The translations under genes were made by a program, and so were the position numbers. 7,137 bases of DNA from Sphingopyxis sp. (GTDB lineage: Bacteria > Pseudomonadota > Alphaproteobacteria > Sphingomonadales > Sphingomonadaceae): assembly GCA_026125835.1 (NCBI GenBank), contig JAHCKJ010000109.1, positions 1 through 7,137 on the forward strand, given 5' to 3'. Position 1 is the first letter of the stretch; every line of letters begins with the position of its first letter. This document shows, in pieces, positions 1 to 5,978 of this stretch. A model generated the notes under the pieces. It saw only the letters and a list, made by a program, of their open reading frames with translations, was not told where the DNA came from and searched no databases.

Positions 1-332
1 ACGCGGGCAACGGTCGAAAACACCACCCGGCCACCGGCGTCGGTGGCGTAGATGCTGGTTTCGCCGGGCTTCTTGCCGAAAATATAGAGCTGGCGACCCG
101 AGCGCACCTGGACGTCGGCGACTTCGTCGTTGGCGACAAAGACGTCGCTCATCGTCGCCGGCAGGCTGATCAGGCGACCGCGGCCGACCGACAGGTCGAT
201 ACTGCTGCTGGCGTTCTGGGTCGCCTGTGCCACGACGGGCGCCGAGGGAGCCGAAACCAGGGTCGCTGCCACCAGGCCGATGGCCAGGGTGCGAGCCAGG
301 GCCGCTGCCTTGAAATTGGCTTTGCTGTTCAT
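1..332 (-). CDS. cpaC: CpaC/RcpA-type Tad pilus secretin, N-terminal part (cut by left window edge)
   Basis: This is the N-terminal 110 residues of the outer-membrane secretin that forms the channel for the Flp/Tad pilus. Seen: an N-terminal signal peptide (basic MNSKANFK start, hydrophobic stretch about residues 12-35, likely cleavage near VVA-QA). After it comes a pilus-secretin N-terminal domain at about 44-110, with the typical pattern IDLSVGRGRLISLP, then VFVANDEVADVQV, then LYIFGKKPGETSIYATD. Family knowledge: this pattern is the T2SS/T3SS pilus-formation N domain that precedes BON and secretin domains, which must lie beyond the left edge. The ATG at 332 follows the cpaB stop codon by one base, and its ribosome-binding site (GGGGGT at 340-345 region) lies inside the last cpaB codons, so the two genes are probably translationally coupled. 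Identity as a pilus secretin is firm. The symbol cpaC follows from gene order. Confidence 0.9.
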   Translation of the reverse strand, partial: MNSKANFKAAALARTLAIGLVAATLVSAPSAPVVAQATQNASSSIDLSVGRGRLISLPATMSDVFVANDEVADVQVRSGRQLYIFGKKPGETSIYATDAGGRVVFSTVAR

Positions 333-333
333 C

Positions 334-1368
334 TTACTTACCCCCAACCGGAACTTCGGTCATCTTGTCGCCGCGGGTTACGCGGACCACCGGCCCGCTG
401 GGCGCGGCGGGGCCGTAATTGCCGCCTTGCGGTGCCGTGACGGCTCCACCCTGTTGCTGCGGACGCGGTCCGCCGCCGACGCGGCCGCTGACCGGGATCC
501 AGAATCGCGATACGTCGCCGCCGGTTGTGGCGGTCTTGGCCGTCACCGGGCGTGCCTGCGCCTGCGCCATCATGCGGCGTTCGGCTTCGGTGCCACCCTT
601 GGCGGGGACGTTGATTTCGCCCGACGCGATCGCGGCTTCGAGTTCGCCCGTGCTTTCCGCAAGCGGACGCAGCGCCAGCGACAATTTGCCCATATTCTGA
701 GCGACGGCGATGCGTTCGGCGAGTTCGGGCGTCGCTTCGAGCGTCACCGAGCCGAAGGTGTTGACCGGCGTTTTGCCGCTTTCGTCCTCGGCATTGTAGC
801 GCTGGTCGGTGGCGAGCACGCGAACATTGCGCACGATGGTTTCGGCGGTGAAAATCTGGTCGTCGGGATAGGAGCTCCCTTCCTTGACCTCGATCGTCTG
901 CGCCAGCAGCACGTCGACGCGGTCGCCCGGAAAGACGAAACCGGCGACACCCTGTTCCTGGCTGACCTTCACGGTCACTGCGCGCATCCCCGGGCCGAGC
1001 GCCGCGGCAAGGAAGCCGCGATCGTCGGGATGGACGAGCGCGCCCTGCGTCAACGGCTGGCCGGCGGTGATCGGATAGCGCACGACGGTGCCGACCAGCG
1101 TGTTGACGTCGGTCTTTTCCTTCACGAAATACGCTTTTTCGACCAGTTCCTTCGGCCACGGCTGGAACCGGAAGCTGTCGGGGCCAATGATTGTCCCCAC
1201 CGGCAACTGCCGCGTCGCAACCAGGATCATCGGACCGGTGATTTCGGGCGCGGCTGCCGCCCGTGCTTCCGGTGCGCTGGCCCCGCGCATCATCTGGTTG
1301 ACCCCGAACGCTGCGCCAATGGCAATCACCAGCGCGCCGACGATCAGCATAATCTTTCGCGTATCCAT
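334..1368 (-). CDS. cpaB: Flp pilus assembly protein CpaB (RcpC/CpaB family, SAF domain)
   Basis: CpaB/RcpC is a periplasmic, inner-membrane-anchored component of the Tad pilus machine, thought to link the secretin to the inner-membrane complex. The 344-residue product has one N-terminal membrane segment (about residues 6-23, LIVGALVIAIGAAFGV), an Ala-rich linker, and a SAF domain from about 47 to 115 (ILVATRQLPVGTIIGPDS, then ITAGQPLTQGALV). The RcpC core follows, with VTVKVSQEQGVAGFVFPGDRVDVLL at about 131-155 broken only by its loops. The C-terminal tail is rich in Gly, Pro and Gln (about 296-325) and ends with VVRVTRGDKMTEVPVGG, a usual CpaB ending. I chose the ATG at 1368 because MDTRKIML is a typical start and AGGAGG lies at 1381-1386. 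That spacing (12 nt) is rather long. An in-frame GTG at 1395 has no visible ribosome-binding site. The gene lies 54 nt after cpaA and 1 nt before cpaC, in one operon. Confidence 0.93.
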   Translation of the reverse strand: MDTRKIMLIVGALVIAIGAAFGVNQMMRGASAPEARAAAAPEITGPMILVATRQLPVGTIIGPDSFRFQPWPKELVEKAYFVKEKTDVNTLVGTVVRYPITAGQPLTQGALVHPDDRGFLAAALGPGMRAVTVKVSQEQGVAGFVFPGDRVDVLLAQTIEVKEGSSYPDDQIFTAETIVRNVRVLATDQRYNAEDESGKTPVNTFGSVTLEATPELAERIAVAQNMGKLSLALRPLAESTGELEAAIASGEINVPAKGGTEAERRMMAQAQARPVTAKTATTGGDVSRFWIPVSGRVGGGPRPQQQGGAVTAPQGGNYGPAAPSGPVVRVTRGDKMTEVPVGGK

Positions 1369-1380
1369 GACGATTTTTCG

Positions 1381-1386
1381 CCTCCT
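1381..1386 (-). promoter_or_regulatory. Shine-Dalgarno AGGAGG of cpaB
   Basis: A perfect AGGAGG on the minus strand lies 12 nt before the chosen cpaB ATG at 1368. It would sit inside the coding region if the GTG at 1395 were used, which argues for the ATG. The spacing is longer than the usual 5-9 nt. Confidence 0.6.
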
Positions 1387-1422
1387 AACACTCACCAGAC
1401 ACGGCGGTGTTTGCCCTCAGCC

Positions 1423-1905
1423 TCATCCGATAGACTGAAACTGGTTAAGATATTGTTGGTGAAGCGCCCAAAGTCCGGCCGCCGCGATGGCGACACCATA
1501 AGGCACCTCCACCGGCTGGTCGGAACGACGCAATTTCATATGTACAAGCATGATCGCCGACAGGATCCCGCCGCCGATTGCCATGACCGTCAGGGCTGGC
1601 AGAAACAGCGGCAGCGGCACCCACAGCATGACGGCGCCAATCATCTTGACATCGCCGCCGCCCATCGCGCCGATCGCAAAAAGTCCGGCAAAGACCAGAA
1701 AAACCGCAAAGGCGGCGGCGAACTGCAGCGGTATGTCGGGCCACAGCGCAAGTCCGCTGGCGATCCAGAACGGGATGGCGAGCAACGCCATCGCGGCATT
1801 CAGTTCGTTTGAAATGGTGCGGGATTTCAGGTCGCTGATCGCCGCCGCGATCATCAACAAGCCGAGAACGGCCATCAGGCCAAGGGAGATCGTGCCGCTG
1901 GTCAT
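1423..1905 (-). CDS. cpaA: Prepilin peptidase CpaA/TadV (A24 family)
   Basis: This is an inner-membrane aspartic protease that removes the leader peptide of Flp-type prepilins and pseudopilins. The 160-residue product is almost wholly hydrophobic, with about four to six membrane segments. It carries both catalytic motifs of the A24 family: SDLKSRTISN with Asp25 after the first membrane segment, and GGGDVKM with Asp85 at about 82-88. It lacks the cytoplasmic N-methylase domain of PilD/GspO-type enzymes, as expected for the short CpaA/TadV subgroup. I chose the ATG at 1905 because AAGGGGGGG at 1911-1919 lies 5 nt before it. A GTG two codons upstream (1911) is possible but would overlap the ribosome-binding site. 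It is the first gene of the cpaA-cpaB-cpaC block. The usual Flp pilin gene is not found next to it in this window. Confidence 0.92.
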   Translation of the reverse strand: MTSGTISLGLMAVLGLLMIAAAISDLKSRTISNELNAAMALLAIPFWIASGLALWPDIPLQFAAAFAVFLVFAGLFAIGAMGGGDVKMIGAVMLWVPLPLFLPALTVMAIGGGILSAIMLVHMKLRRSDQPVEVPYGVAIAAAGLWALHQQYLNQFQSIG

Positions 1906-1910
1906 CGTCA

Positions 1911-1919
1911 CCCCCCCTT
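1911..1919 (-). promoter_or_regulatory. Shine-Dalgarno AAGGGGGGG of cpaA, containing a G7 run
   Basis: The minus strand reads TAAGGGGGGGTGACG and then ATG. The purine run is a plausible ribosome-binding site 5 nt from the ATG at 1905. Its core is a homopolymer of seven G (1911-1917). Confidence 0.55.
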
Positions 1920-2015
1920 ACGCAACATGGCTTACCAAAGAGTAACCATGATGGCGGGCAGTGGCGGCGGCTTGCATTCCGCCCCGCACAGGATATGCGG
2001 CGCTGGATGACCGAC

Positions 2016-3137
2016 ATGCTGCCTTCTGCCACCGACGTGCTGATCGTCGGCGCGGGTATCGCGGGTGCCAGCCTGGCGGCGGCGCTGGCGCCGTGGCGCC
2101 GGGTGATGCTGATCGAAGCCGAAGAAACGCCGGGATATCACGCCACCGGACGGTCGGCGGCATTCTGGCACGAAACCTATGGCGGGCCGACCGTGCAGCC
2201 GCTTTCTGCGGCGTCCTATGACACGCTCGCCAACCCGCCCCCCGATTTTGCCGACTATGGGTTTCTCTCGCCGCGCGCCGCACTGACGATCGGCCATCGT
2301 GCGGACGTGGCGGAAGTCGATGCCTTTGTTGCCGGGTTTTCAGCGCAGGGGGTCGCGGTCGAGCGGATCAGCGGGGCGCGGGTGGCCGACAAGATCCCCG
2401 GCGTTCGCCCGGAGTGGAGCGAGGCCGCTTACGAAGCGGCGTGCAGCGACATCGACGTCGGCGGTTTGCACGCCGCCTATCTGCGCGCGGCGCGGCGCGC
2501 GGGGGCCGTATTGGCGACCCGTTCGCGGTTGCAGTCGGCACGCCGCGCTGTCGGTGGTTGGGTCGCACAGGTCGCGGGTGCCGAGGTTCATGCCGCACTG
2601 ATCGTCAACGCCGCGGGCGCGTGGGCTGACCGGGTTGCAACGGCGTGCGGGGTCGCCCCGGTCGGCATCCAGCCGTATCGCCGCACCCTCGCCCAGTTGC
2701 GACTGGCGGTTCCGGTTCCCGCCGAACTGCCGCTGGTTATCCACGTCGGCGGGGAATTTTACTTCAAGGGCGAAGGCGAGGGCCGTATCTGGCTCAGCCC
2801 GCATGACGAAACGCCGGTCGAGCCGCACGATGTGGCTCCCGAAGAGATCGACGTCGCCATCGCCATTGACCGGCTGCAGTCGGTGGTCGACTGGCCGATT
2901 GCGGCGGTCGAGCGCAAATGGGCCGGGCTTCGAAGCTTCGCGCCCGACCGGCTTCCCGTCTTTGGCACCGATCCGCACCAGCCGGGCTTTGCCTGGTGTG
3001 CGGGGCAGGGCGGTTTCGGCATCCAGACGGCGCCGGCAATCGCGGCGCTGCTGGCGGAACAGCTGGGCGCGCCGCCGGCCACCGGCGCGATCGGCAGCGT
3101 CGATCCCGCACCCTTTGCCGCGACAAGGTTCGCCTGA
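2016..3137 (+). CDS. FAD-dependent D-amino-acid dehydrogenase-like oxidoreductase (DAO family, DauA-like)
   Basis: This is a 373-residue DAO-family flavoenzyme, probably oxidising the C-N bond of a D- or other amino acid, with electrons passed to a carrier rather than O2. Seen: an N-terminal FAD Rossmann motif VLIVGAGIAGAS (8-19) with the acidic end IEAE at 33-36; the flavin loop PGYHATGRSAAFWHETYGGP (39-58); NAAGAWAD (198-205); and the C-terminal flavin/substrate part KWAGLRSFAPDRLPVFG (301-317) and GQGGFGIQTAPA (330-341). Length and motif order match D-arginine dehydrogenase DauA of Pseudomonas (about 375 residues, recalled from memory). Substrate carboxylate ligands appear kept: Tyr55, Arg222/223, Tyr249, Arg306. 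The pocket residues His48 and Glu87 of DauA correspond to Phe50 and Ala89, so D-arginine is an unlikely substrate. Start: ATGs at 1995, 2007 and 2016 are all in frame. The 2016 start has GGA 8 nt upstream and fits the family N-terminus. Divergent from cpaA; no catabolic neighbour. Confidence 0.85.
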   Translation: MLPSATDVLIVGAGIAGASLAAALAPWRRVMLIEAEETPGYHATGRSAAFWHETYGGPTVQPLSAASYDTLANPPPDFADYGFLSPRAALTIGHRADVAEVDAFVAGFSAQGVAVERISGARVADKIPGVRPEWSEAAYEAACSDIDVGGLHAAYLRAARRAGAVLATRSRLQSARRAVGGWVAQVAGAEVHAALIVNAAGAWADRVATACGVAPVGIQPYRRTLAQLRLAVPVPAELPLVIHVGGEFYFKGEGEGRIWLSPHDETPVEPHDVAPEEIDVAIAIDRLQSVVDWPIAAVERKWAGLRSFAPDRLPVFGTDPHQPGFAWCAGQGGFGIQTAPAIAALLAEQLGAPPATGAIGSVDPAPFAATRFA

Positions 3138-3182
3138 TTCATTCGCTGCTTGCAGATCGTTACGCCGCGGCTACCATGATGT

Positions 3183-3204
3183 GCCGCGCCATGTCCGGCG
3201 CGGC
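3183..3204 (+). other. GC-rich hairpin just upstream of the DUF1508 gene
   Basis: GCCGCGCC at 3183-3190 pairs perfectly with GGCGCGGC at 3197-3204 around the six-base loop ATGTCC. The stem ends 10 nt before the ribosome-binding site at 3215. No T run follows, so it is not a classical terminator of the upstream oxidoreductase gene. It may be an RNA 3' end stabiliser or a 5' leader structure of the DUF1508 gene. Confidence 0.6.
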
Positions 3205-3214
3205 CAGGACCCGT

Positions 3215-3220
3215 GGAGGA
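3215..3220 (+). promoter_or_regulatory. Shine-Dalgarno GGAGGA that fixes the DUF1508 start
   Basis: GGAGGA lies 4 nt before the ATG at 3225. It selects this ATG over the in-frame GTG at 3213, which would overlap the site. Confidence 0.75.
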
Positions 3221-3224
3221 TGGC

Positions 3225-3401
3225 ATGGCCCATTATTTCGAGATCAAGAAAAACAAGGCGGGCGAGTTCGTCGCCTATTTCAAATATAACAGCGAAACCA
3301 TCTTCTGGACCGAAGGCTATTCGAGCAAGGCCAACGCGATCAATGCGATCGAATCGGTCAAGAAAAATGGGCCGGGCGCCGAAACGCGCGAAGCGGAATA
3401 A
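3225..3401 (+). CDS. YegP-family DUF1508 small protein
   Basis: This is a 58-residue protein made of one DUF1508/YegP repeat. Seen: YFEIKKNKAGEFVAYFKYNSE, a beta-hairpin start typical of the family, at about residues 4-24; then TIFWTEGYSSKANAINAIESVKKN at about 25-48 broken between the strand (ILtSEgY-type) and the helix; then a short charged tail (GPGAETREAE). Family knowledge: DUF1508 proteins are small beta-beta-beta-alpha units found in one or two copies, with no established biochemical function. Many family members have two tandem repeats; this one has a single repeat. The start at 3225 is set by a strong ribosome-binding site (3215-3220). The gene stands alone, 87 nt after the oxidoreductase gene and tail to tail with rnhA, separated by only 18 nt. 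Confidence 0.85.
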   Translation: MAHYFEIKKNKAGEFVAYFKYNSETIFWTEGYSSKANAINAIESVKKNGPGAETREAE

Positions 3402-3405
3402 GGGC

Positions 3406-3437
3406 GTCGGCGCGGGCGTTCAGCGCGCCCGCGCGAC
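3406..3437. terminator. Shared hairpin between convergent DUF1508 gene and rnhA
   Basis: The left arm 3406-3418 (GTCGGCGCGGGCG) pairs with the right arm 3426-3437 (CGCCCGCGCGAC): 12 base pairs with one bulged G at 3409/3410 and a seven-base loop. It lies at the junction of the two convergent genes, and its right half is made of the last codons and stop of rnhA. T runs are poor on either side, so a bidirectional terminator or transcript-end stabiliser is inferred from position and stem strength, not from a full intrinsic-terminator pattern. Confidence 0.5.
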
Positions 3438-3878
3438 TTCCAGTGCGGCGTCGCTGGCGAGCTGATCGGCGATTTCGTTATCGCCGTGACCGGCGTGGCC
3501 CTTGACCCAGAGCCATTCGATATCGTGGCGTTTGGCTTCGTCGATCAGGCGTTGCCACAGGTCAGCGTTGGCGACCGGTTTTTTGGCAGCGGTTTTCCAG
3601 CCGTTCTTTTGCCAGCCGTAGATCCATTTGGTGATGCCGTCGCGGACGTAAACGCTGTCGGTCGACAGTTCGACCTTGCAGCGGCGTTTCAGCGCGGCGA
3701 GCGCTTCGATCGCGGCCATCAATTCCATCCGGTTGTTCGTCGTGTCGGGTTCGCCGCCCGACAGTTTTTTCACGACATCGCCCCAGCGAAGGACGGCGCC
3801 CCAGCCGCCGGGACCTGGGTTGCCTTTGCAGGCGCCGTCGGTGGCTACGATCACCGTTTTCTTTGCATCTTCCGTCAT
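3420..3878 (-). CDS. rnhA: Ribonuclease HI
   Basis: RNase HI cuts the RNA strand of RNA:DNA hybrids, acting in removal of primers and R-loops in the cytoplasm. The 152-residue length is close to the 155 of the E. coli enzyme. All catalytic residues are visible: Asp14 (ATDGACKGNPGPGGWG), Glu52 (NNRMELMAAIEAL), Asp74 (STDSVYV), His128 (VKGHAGHGDNEIAD) and Asp138, matching D10, E48, D70, H124 and D134 of E. coli. The Trp/Lys-rich basic protrusion that binds the hybrid is present (about 85-101, WIYGWQKNGWKTAAKK). Its ATG overlaps the thrB stop as ATGA, and no good ribosome-binding site precedes it, so it is probably translated by coupling to thrB. It is the last gene of the ispH-thrB-rnhA operon. 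Its final codons form half of the hairpin at 3406-3437. Confidence 0.97.
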   Translation of the reverse strand: MTEDAKKTVIVATDGACKGNPGPGGWGAVLRWGDVVKKLSGGEPDTTNNRMELMAAIEALAALKRRCKVELSTDSVYVRDGITKWIYGWQKNGWKTAAKKPVANADLWQRLIDEAKRHDIEWLWVKGHAGHGDNEIADQLASDAALEVARAR

Positions 3879-4834
3879 GCGGCGAACAGGCTGGCGGCGT
3901 CGTCGGCGCGATAGCGCAGCAGGCGGGAGAGAAACGGCGAGGGATCCTTGCGCGTCACCAGCGCGTCGGCGGGCGTGTGGACCCAGTCATGCGCGCGCGT
4001 CAGCAGGAAGCGGAGCGCTGCACCGCGCGCCAGGGTCGGCAAGGCGGCGTGCTCGGCATCGGTCAAGGCAATTTCGCACAAATAACCGCGCACCAGCGCC
4101 TGCGCGCGCGCCGCGTCGCAGTTGCTGCCATCGGCCGAAAAGGTCCAGGCCGCGTGGGTGATCGCCAGGTCATAGGCGCGGAAGTCGGTCGCGGCGAAAT
4201 AAAAGTCGATCAGCCCCGTCACCCGGTCGCCGAGCATCAGCACATTGTCGGGAAAGAGGTCGGCGTGGACGACGTGCGTCGGCAGGTCGGCCGGCCAGTG
4301 CGCGTCGATGAAATCCAGTTCTTCGTCGACGACCGCCTGCAAGCCCGGACGGACCGCGTCGAGATCGCCCGTGGCGGCAGCGATATCGCGCCAGTGGCGG
4401 TGCCCCATGCTGTTCGCGCGCGTACCGCCATAACCGGCCAGCGCACGGTGCATCGCGCCGAGCGCAGCGCCCGCTGCCTCGCACTGTGCCGCCGTCGGAT
4501 GGGTCAGCGAGATGCCGGACAGAAACTGGATGATGCACGCCGCGCGCCCCGAAATCTGCTGAACGGCGATGCCGTCGCGGTCGCGGATCATCGCGGGGAC
4601 GGGCGAGCCGTTCGCCGCCAGATGATCGAGCAGATCGACGAAGAAGGGCAGATCGCCTTCGCGCACGCGCTTTTCGTAAAGGGTCAGGATGAAACGCCCG
4701 GCGATCGTTTCGAGCAGGAAGTTGCTGTTCTCGACGCCTTCGGCGATGCCCTTGCACGACAGGACACTGCCGATATCGTACCGCGCCACAAGCGCCGCCA
4801 GATCGTCGGGATCGACGTGGGTATAGACCGCCAT
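3875..4834 (-). CDS. thrB: Homoserine kinase, ThrB type 2 (aminoglycoside phosphotransferase fold)
   Basis: It phosphorylates L-homoserine to O-phospho-L-homoserine with ATP, the penultimate step of threonine synthesis. The 319-residue protein belongs to the APH-fold ThrB found in many alphaproteobacteria and pseudomonads, not the GHMP-kinase type of E. coli. Seen: a start MAVYTHV typical of the family, the nucleotide-loop region KGIAEGVENSNFLLET (28-43), a strand lysine in LTLYEKR (Lys55), the catalytic loop HADLFPDN (190-197, Asp192), the metal-binding IDFYFA (209-214, Asp210), and the end part DWVHTPADALVTRKDPSPFLSRL (about 283-305), also family-typical. The start ATG at 4834 shares its A with the ispH stop (TGATG), and the stop overlaps the rnhA start (ATGA). 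All three are therefore one translationally coupled unit. Confidence is high because every family motif is intact. Confidence 0.95.
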   Translation of the reverse strand: MAVYTHVDPDDLAALVARYDIGSVLSCKGIAEGVENSNFLLETIAGRFILTLYEKRVREGDLPFFVDLLDHLAANGSPVPAMIRDRDGIAVQQISGRAACIIQFLSGISLTHPTAAQCEAAGAALGAMHRALAGYGGTRANSMGHRHWRDIAAATGDLDAVRPGLQAVVDEELDFIDAHWPADLPTHVVHADLFPDNVLMLGDRVTGLIDFYFAATDFRAYDLAITHAAWTFSADGSNCDAARAQALVRGYLCEIALTDAEHAALPTLARGAALRFLLTRAHDWVHTPADALVTRKDPSPFLSRLLRYRADDAASLFAA

Positions 4835-5820
4835 CAGTTCGCTGTTGCCTCAAGCCCGCGGGGGAGCTTGAACACCATATTCTCCTCGGCGGTCACCACG
4901 ACTTCTTCGACCAGCGGGCGGCTTTCGGCGATGGCTGCGATGACTTCGCGGACCAGCGTTTCGGGGGCGCTGGCACCGGCGGTGATGCCCAAAGTCGCGA
5001 TGTCCGCCAGCCAGGCGGGATCGACGTCGGAGCCGCGCTGGACGAGGTGTGCGGGGGTGCCCATCCGCTCTGCCACCTCGACCAGCCGCAGGCTGTTCGA
5101 GCTGTTCGGTGCGCCAATCACGATCATGCGGTCGCAATCGCCCGCGATCGCCTTGACCGCATCCTGGCGGTTCGACGTCGCATAACAAATATCCTCGCCG
5201 CGCGGCCCGGTGATCGCGGGAAAGCGGTGCCGGAGCGCCGCGACGATATCGCGCGTATCGTCGACCGACAAAGTGGTCTGGGTCAGGAACGCCAGCCTGT
5301 CGGGATCGGCGGGCACGAGTGCCGCGACATCGTCGACCGATTCGACCAGCGTCATGGCGCCGTCGGAAAGCTGACCCAGCGTCCCGATCACTTCGGGATG
5401 GCCGGCGTGACCGATGAAGATGATATGACGGCCAGCTTCATGCGCACGTTCGGCCTGCCGATGCACTTTTGAAACGAGCGGACAGGTCGCGTCGATATAG
5501 TCGAGCCCCCGCATTTCGGCTTTGGCCGGCACCGCCTTGGGAACGCCGTGGGCGCTGAACACGACCGGCACACCGTCGGGTACCTGGTCGAGCGATTCGA
5601 CAAAAATCGCGCCCTGCGCCTTCAAACTGTCGACGACATAGCGGTTGTGGACGATCTCGTGTCGCACATAGACCGGCGCACCATAGCGTTCTATCGCCAG
5701 TTCGACGATGCGGATCGCGCGGTCGACCCCGGCGCAAAAGCCGCGCGGCGCGGCGATCAAAACCCTGAGTTCTGCCGTTTCGCTGCCGCCGGGACGCGGT
5801 GTCGGGTGGGGTGCGTTCAT
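4834..5820 (-). CDS. ispH: 4-hydroxy-3-methylbut-2-enyl diphosphate reductase
   Basis: IspH (LytB) is the [4Fe-4S] enzyme for the last step of the MEP pathway, turning HMBPP into isopentenyl and dimethylallyl diphosphate. The 328-residue protein has the three cluster cysteines Cys29 (APRGFCAGVDRA), Cys113 (DATCPLVSKVH) and Cys212 (DICYATSNRQ). It also has the substrate residues in VRHEIVHNRYVVD (His58), GHAGHPEVIG (His141, Glu143), TQTTLSVDDT (180-189) and GAPNSSNS (236-243). Its N-terminus is 17 residues longer before the first cysteine than in E. coli. No other in-frame ATG is available, so the ATG at 5820 is taken even though the ribosome-binding site is weak. First gene of the operon, with thrB overlapping by one base (TGATG). 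It is divergent from the lipoprotein gene at 5979, so its promoter should lie in 5821-5978. Confidence 0.97.
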   Translation of the reverse strand: MNAPHPTPRPGGSETAELRVLIAAPRGFCAGVDRAIRIVELAIERYGAPVYVRHEIVHNRYVVDSLKAQGAIFVESLDQVPDGVPVVFSAHGVPKAVPAKAEMRGLDYIDATCPLVSKVHRQAERAHEAGRHIIFIGHAGHPEVIGTLGQLSDGAMTLVESVDDVAALVPADPDRLAFLTQTTLSVDDTRDIVAALRHRFPAITGPRGEDICYATSNRQDAVKAIAGDCDRMIVIGAPNSSNSLRLVEVAERMGTPAHLVQRGSDVDPAWLADIATLGITAGASAPETLVREVIAAIAESRPLVEEVVVTAEENMVFKLPRGLEATAN

Positions 5821-5941
5821 GATGGCCGCGCTCTAGCGCAGCATGAGGGGGCGGGTAAAGACGTTCGTCCGTGTTGCGCCGCGTTCATCGCACCGATAAG
5901 AAGCGGCGCGCATGAAGCGAAGCCGTCTCGCAACGTGCCAC

Positions 5942-5955
5942 CGCCCGGCCGGGCG
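5942..5955. repeat. Perfect 14-bp palindrome in the ispH/lipoprotein intergenic region
   Basis: CGCCCGGCCGGGCG is fully self-complementary around 5948/5949. It lies 23 nt before the lipoprotein start and about 120 nt upstream of ispH. It could be an operator or a cruciform-prone site, but in DNA this rich in GC it may also be chance. Confidence 0.4.
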
Positions 5956-5978
5956 CCTGTTTGGAAAGTTCGATTATC

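Noticed and set aside
1399..1410. Small hairpin ACAC-GGCG-GTGT in the cpaA-cpaB gap
   Set aside because: Only four base pairs; too weak to support a terminator or attenuator.
130..1812. A 560-codon open frame on the plus strand opposite cpaC, cpaB and cpaA
   Set aside because: It runs antisense to three well-recognised pilus genes, its product is a low-complexity Arg/Ala/His-rich sequence with no domain, and such open antisense frames are expected in DNA this rich in GC.
3150..3177. Possible sigma-70-like promoter TTGCAG, 16 nt, TACCAT before the DUF1508 gene
   Set aside because: Only four of six matches in each box, which is common by chance; not enough to call, though the position is sensible.
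3863..5185. A 440-codon open frame on the plus strand opposite thrB and ispH
   Set aside because: Antisense shadow of two genes with complete catalytic motifs; no ribosome-binding site and no recognisable domain.
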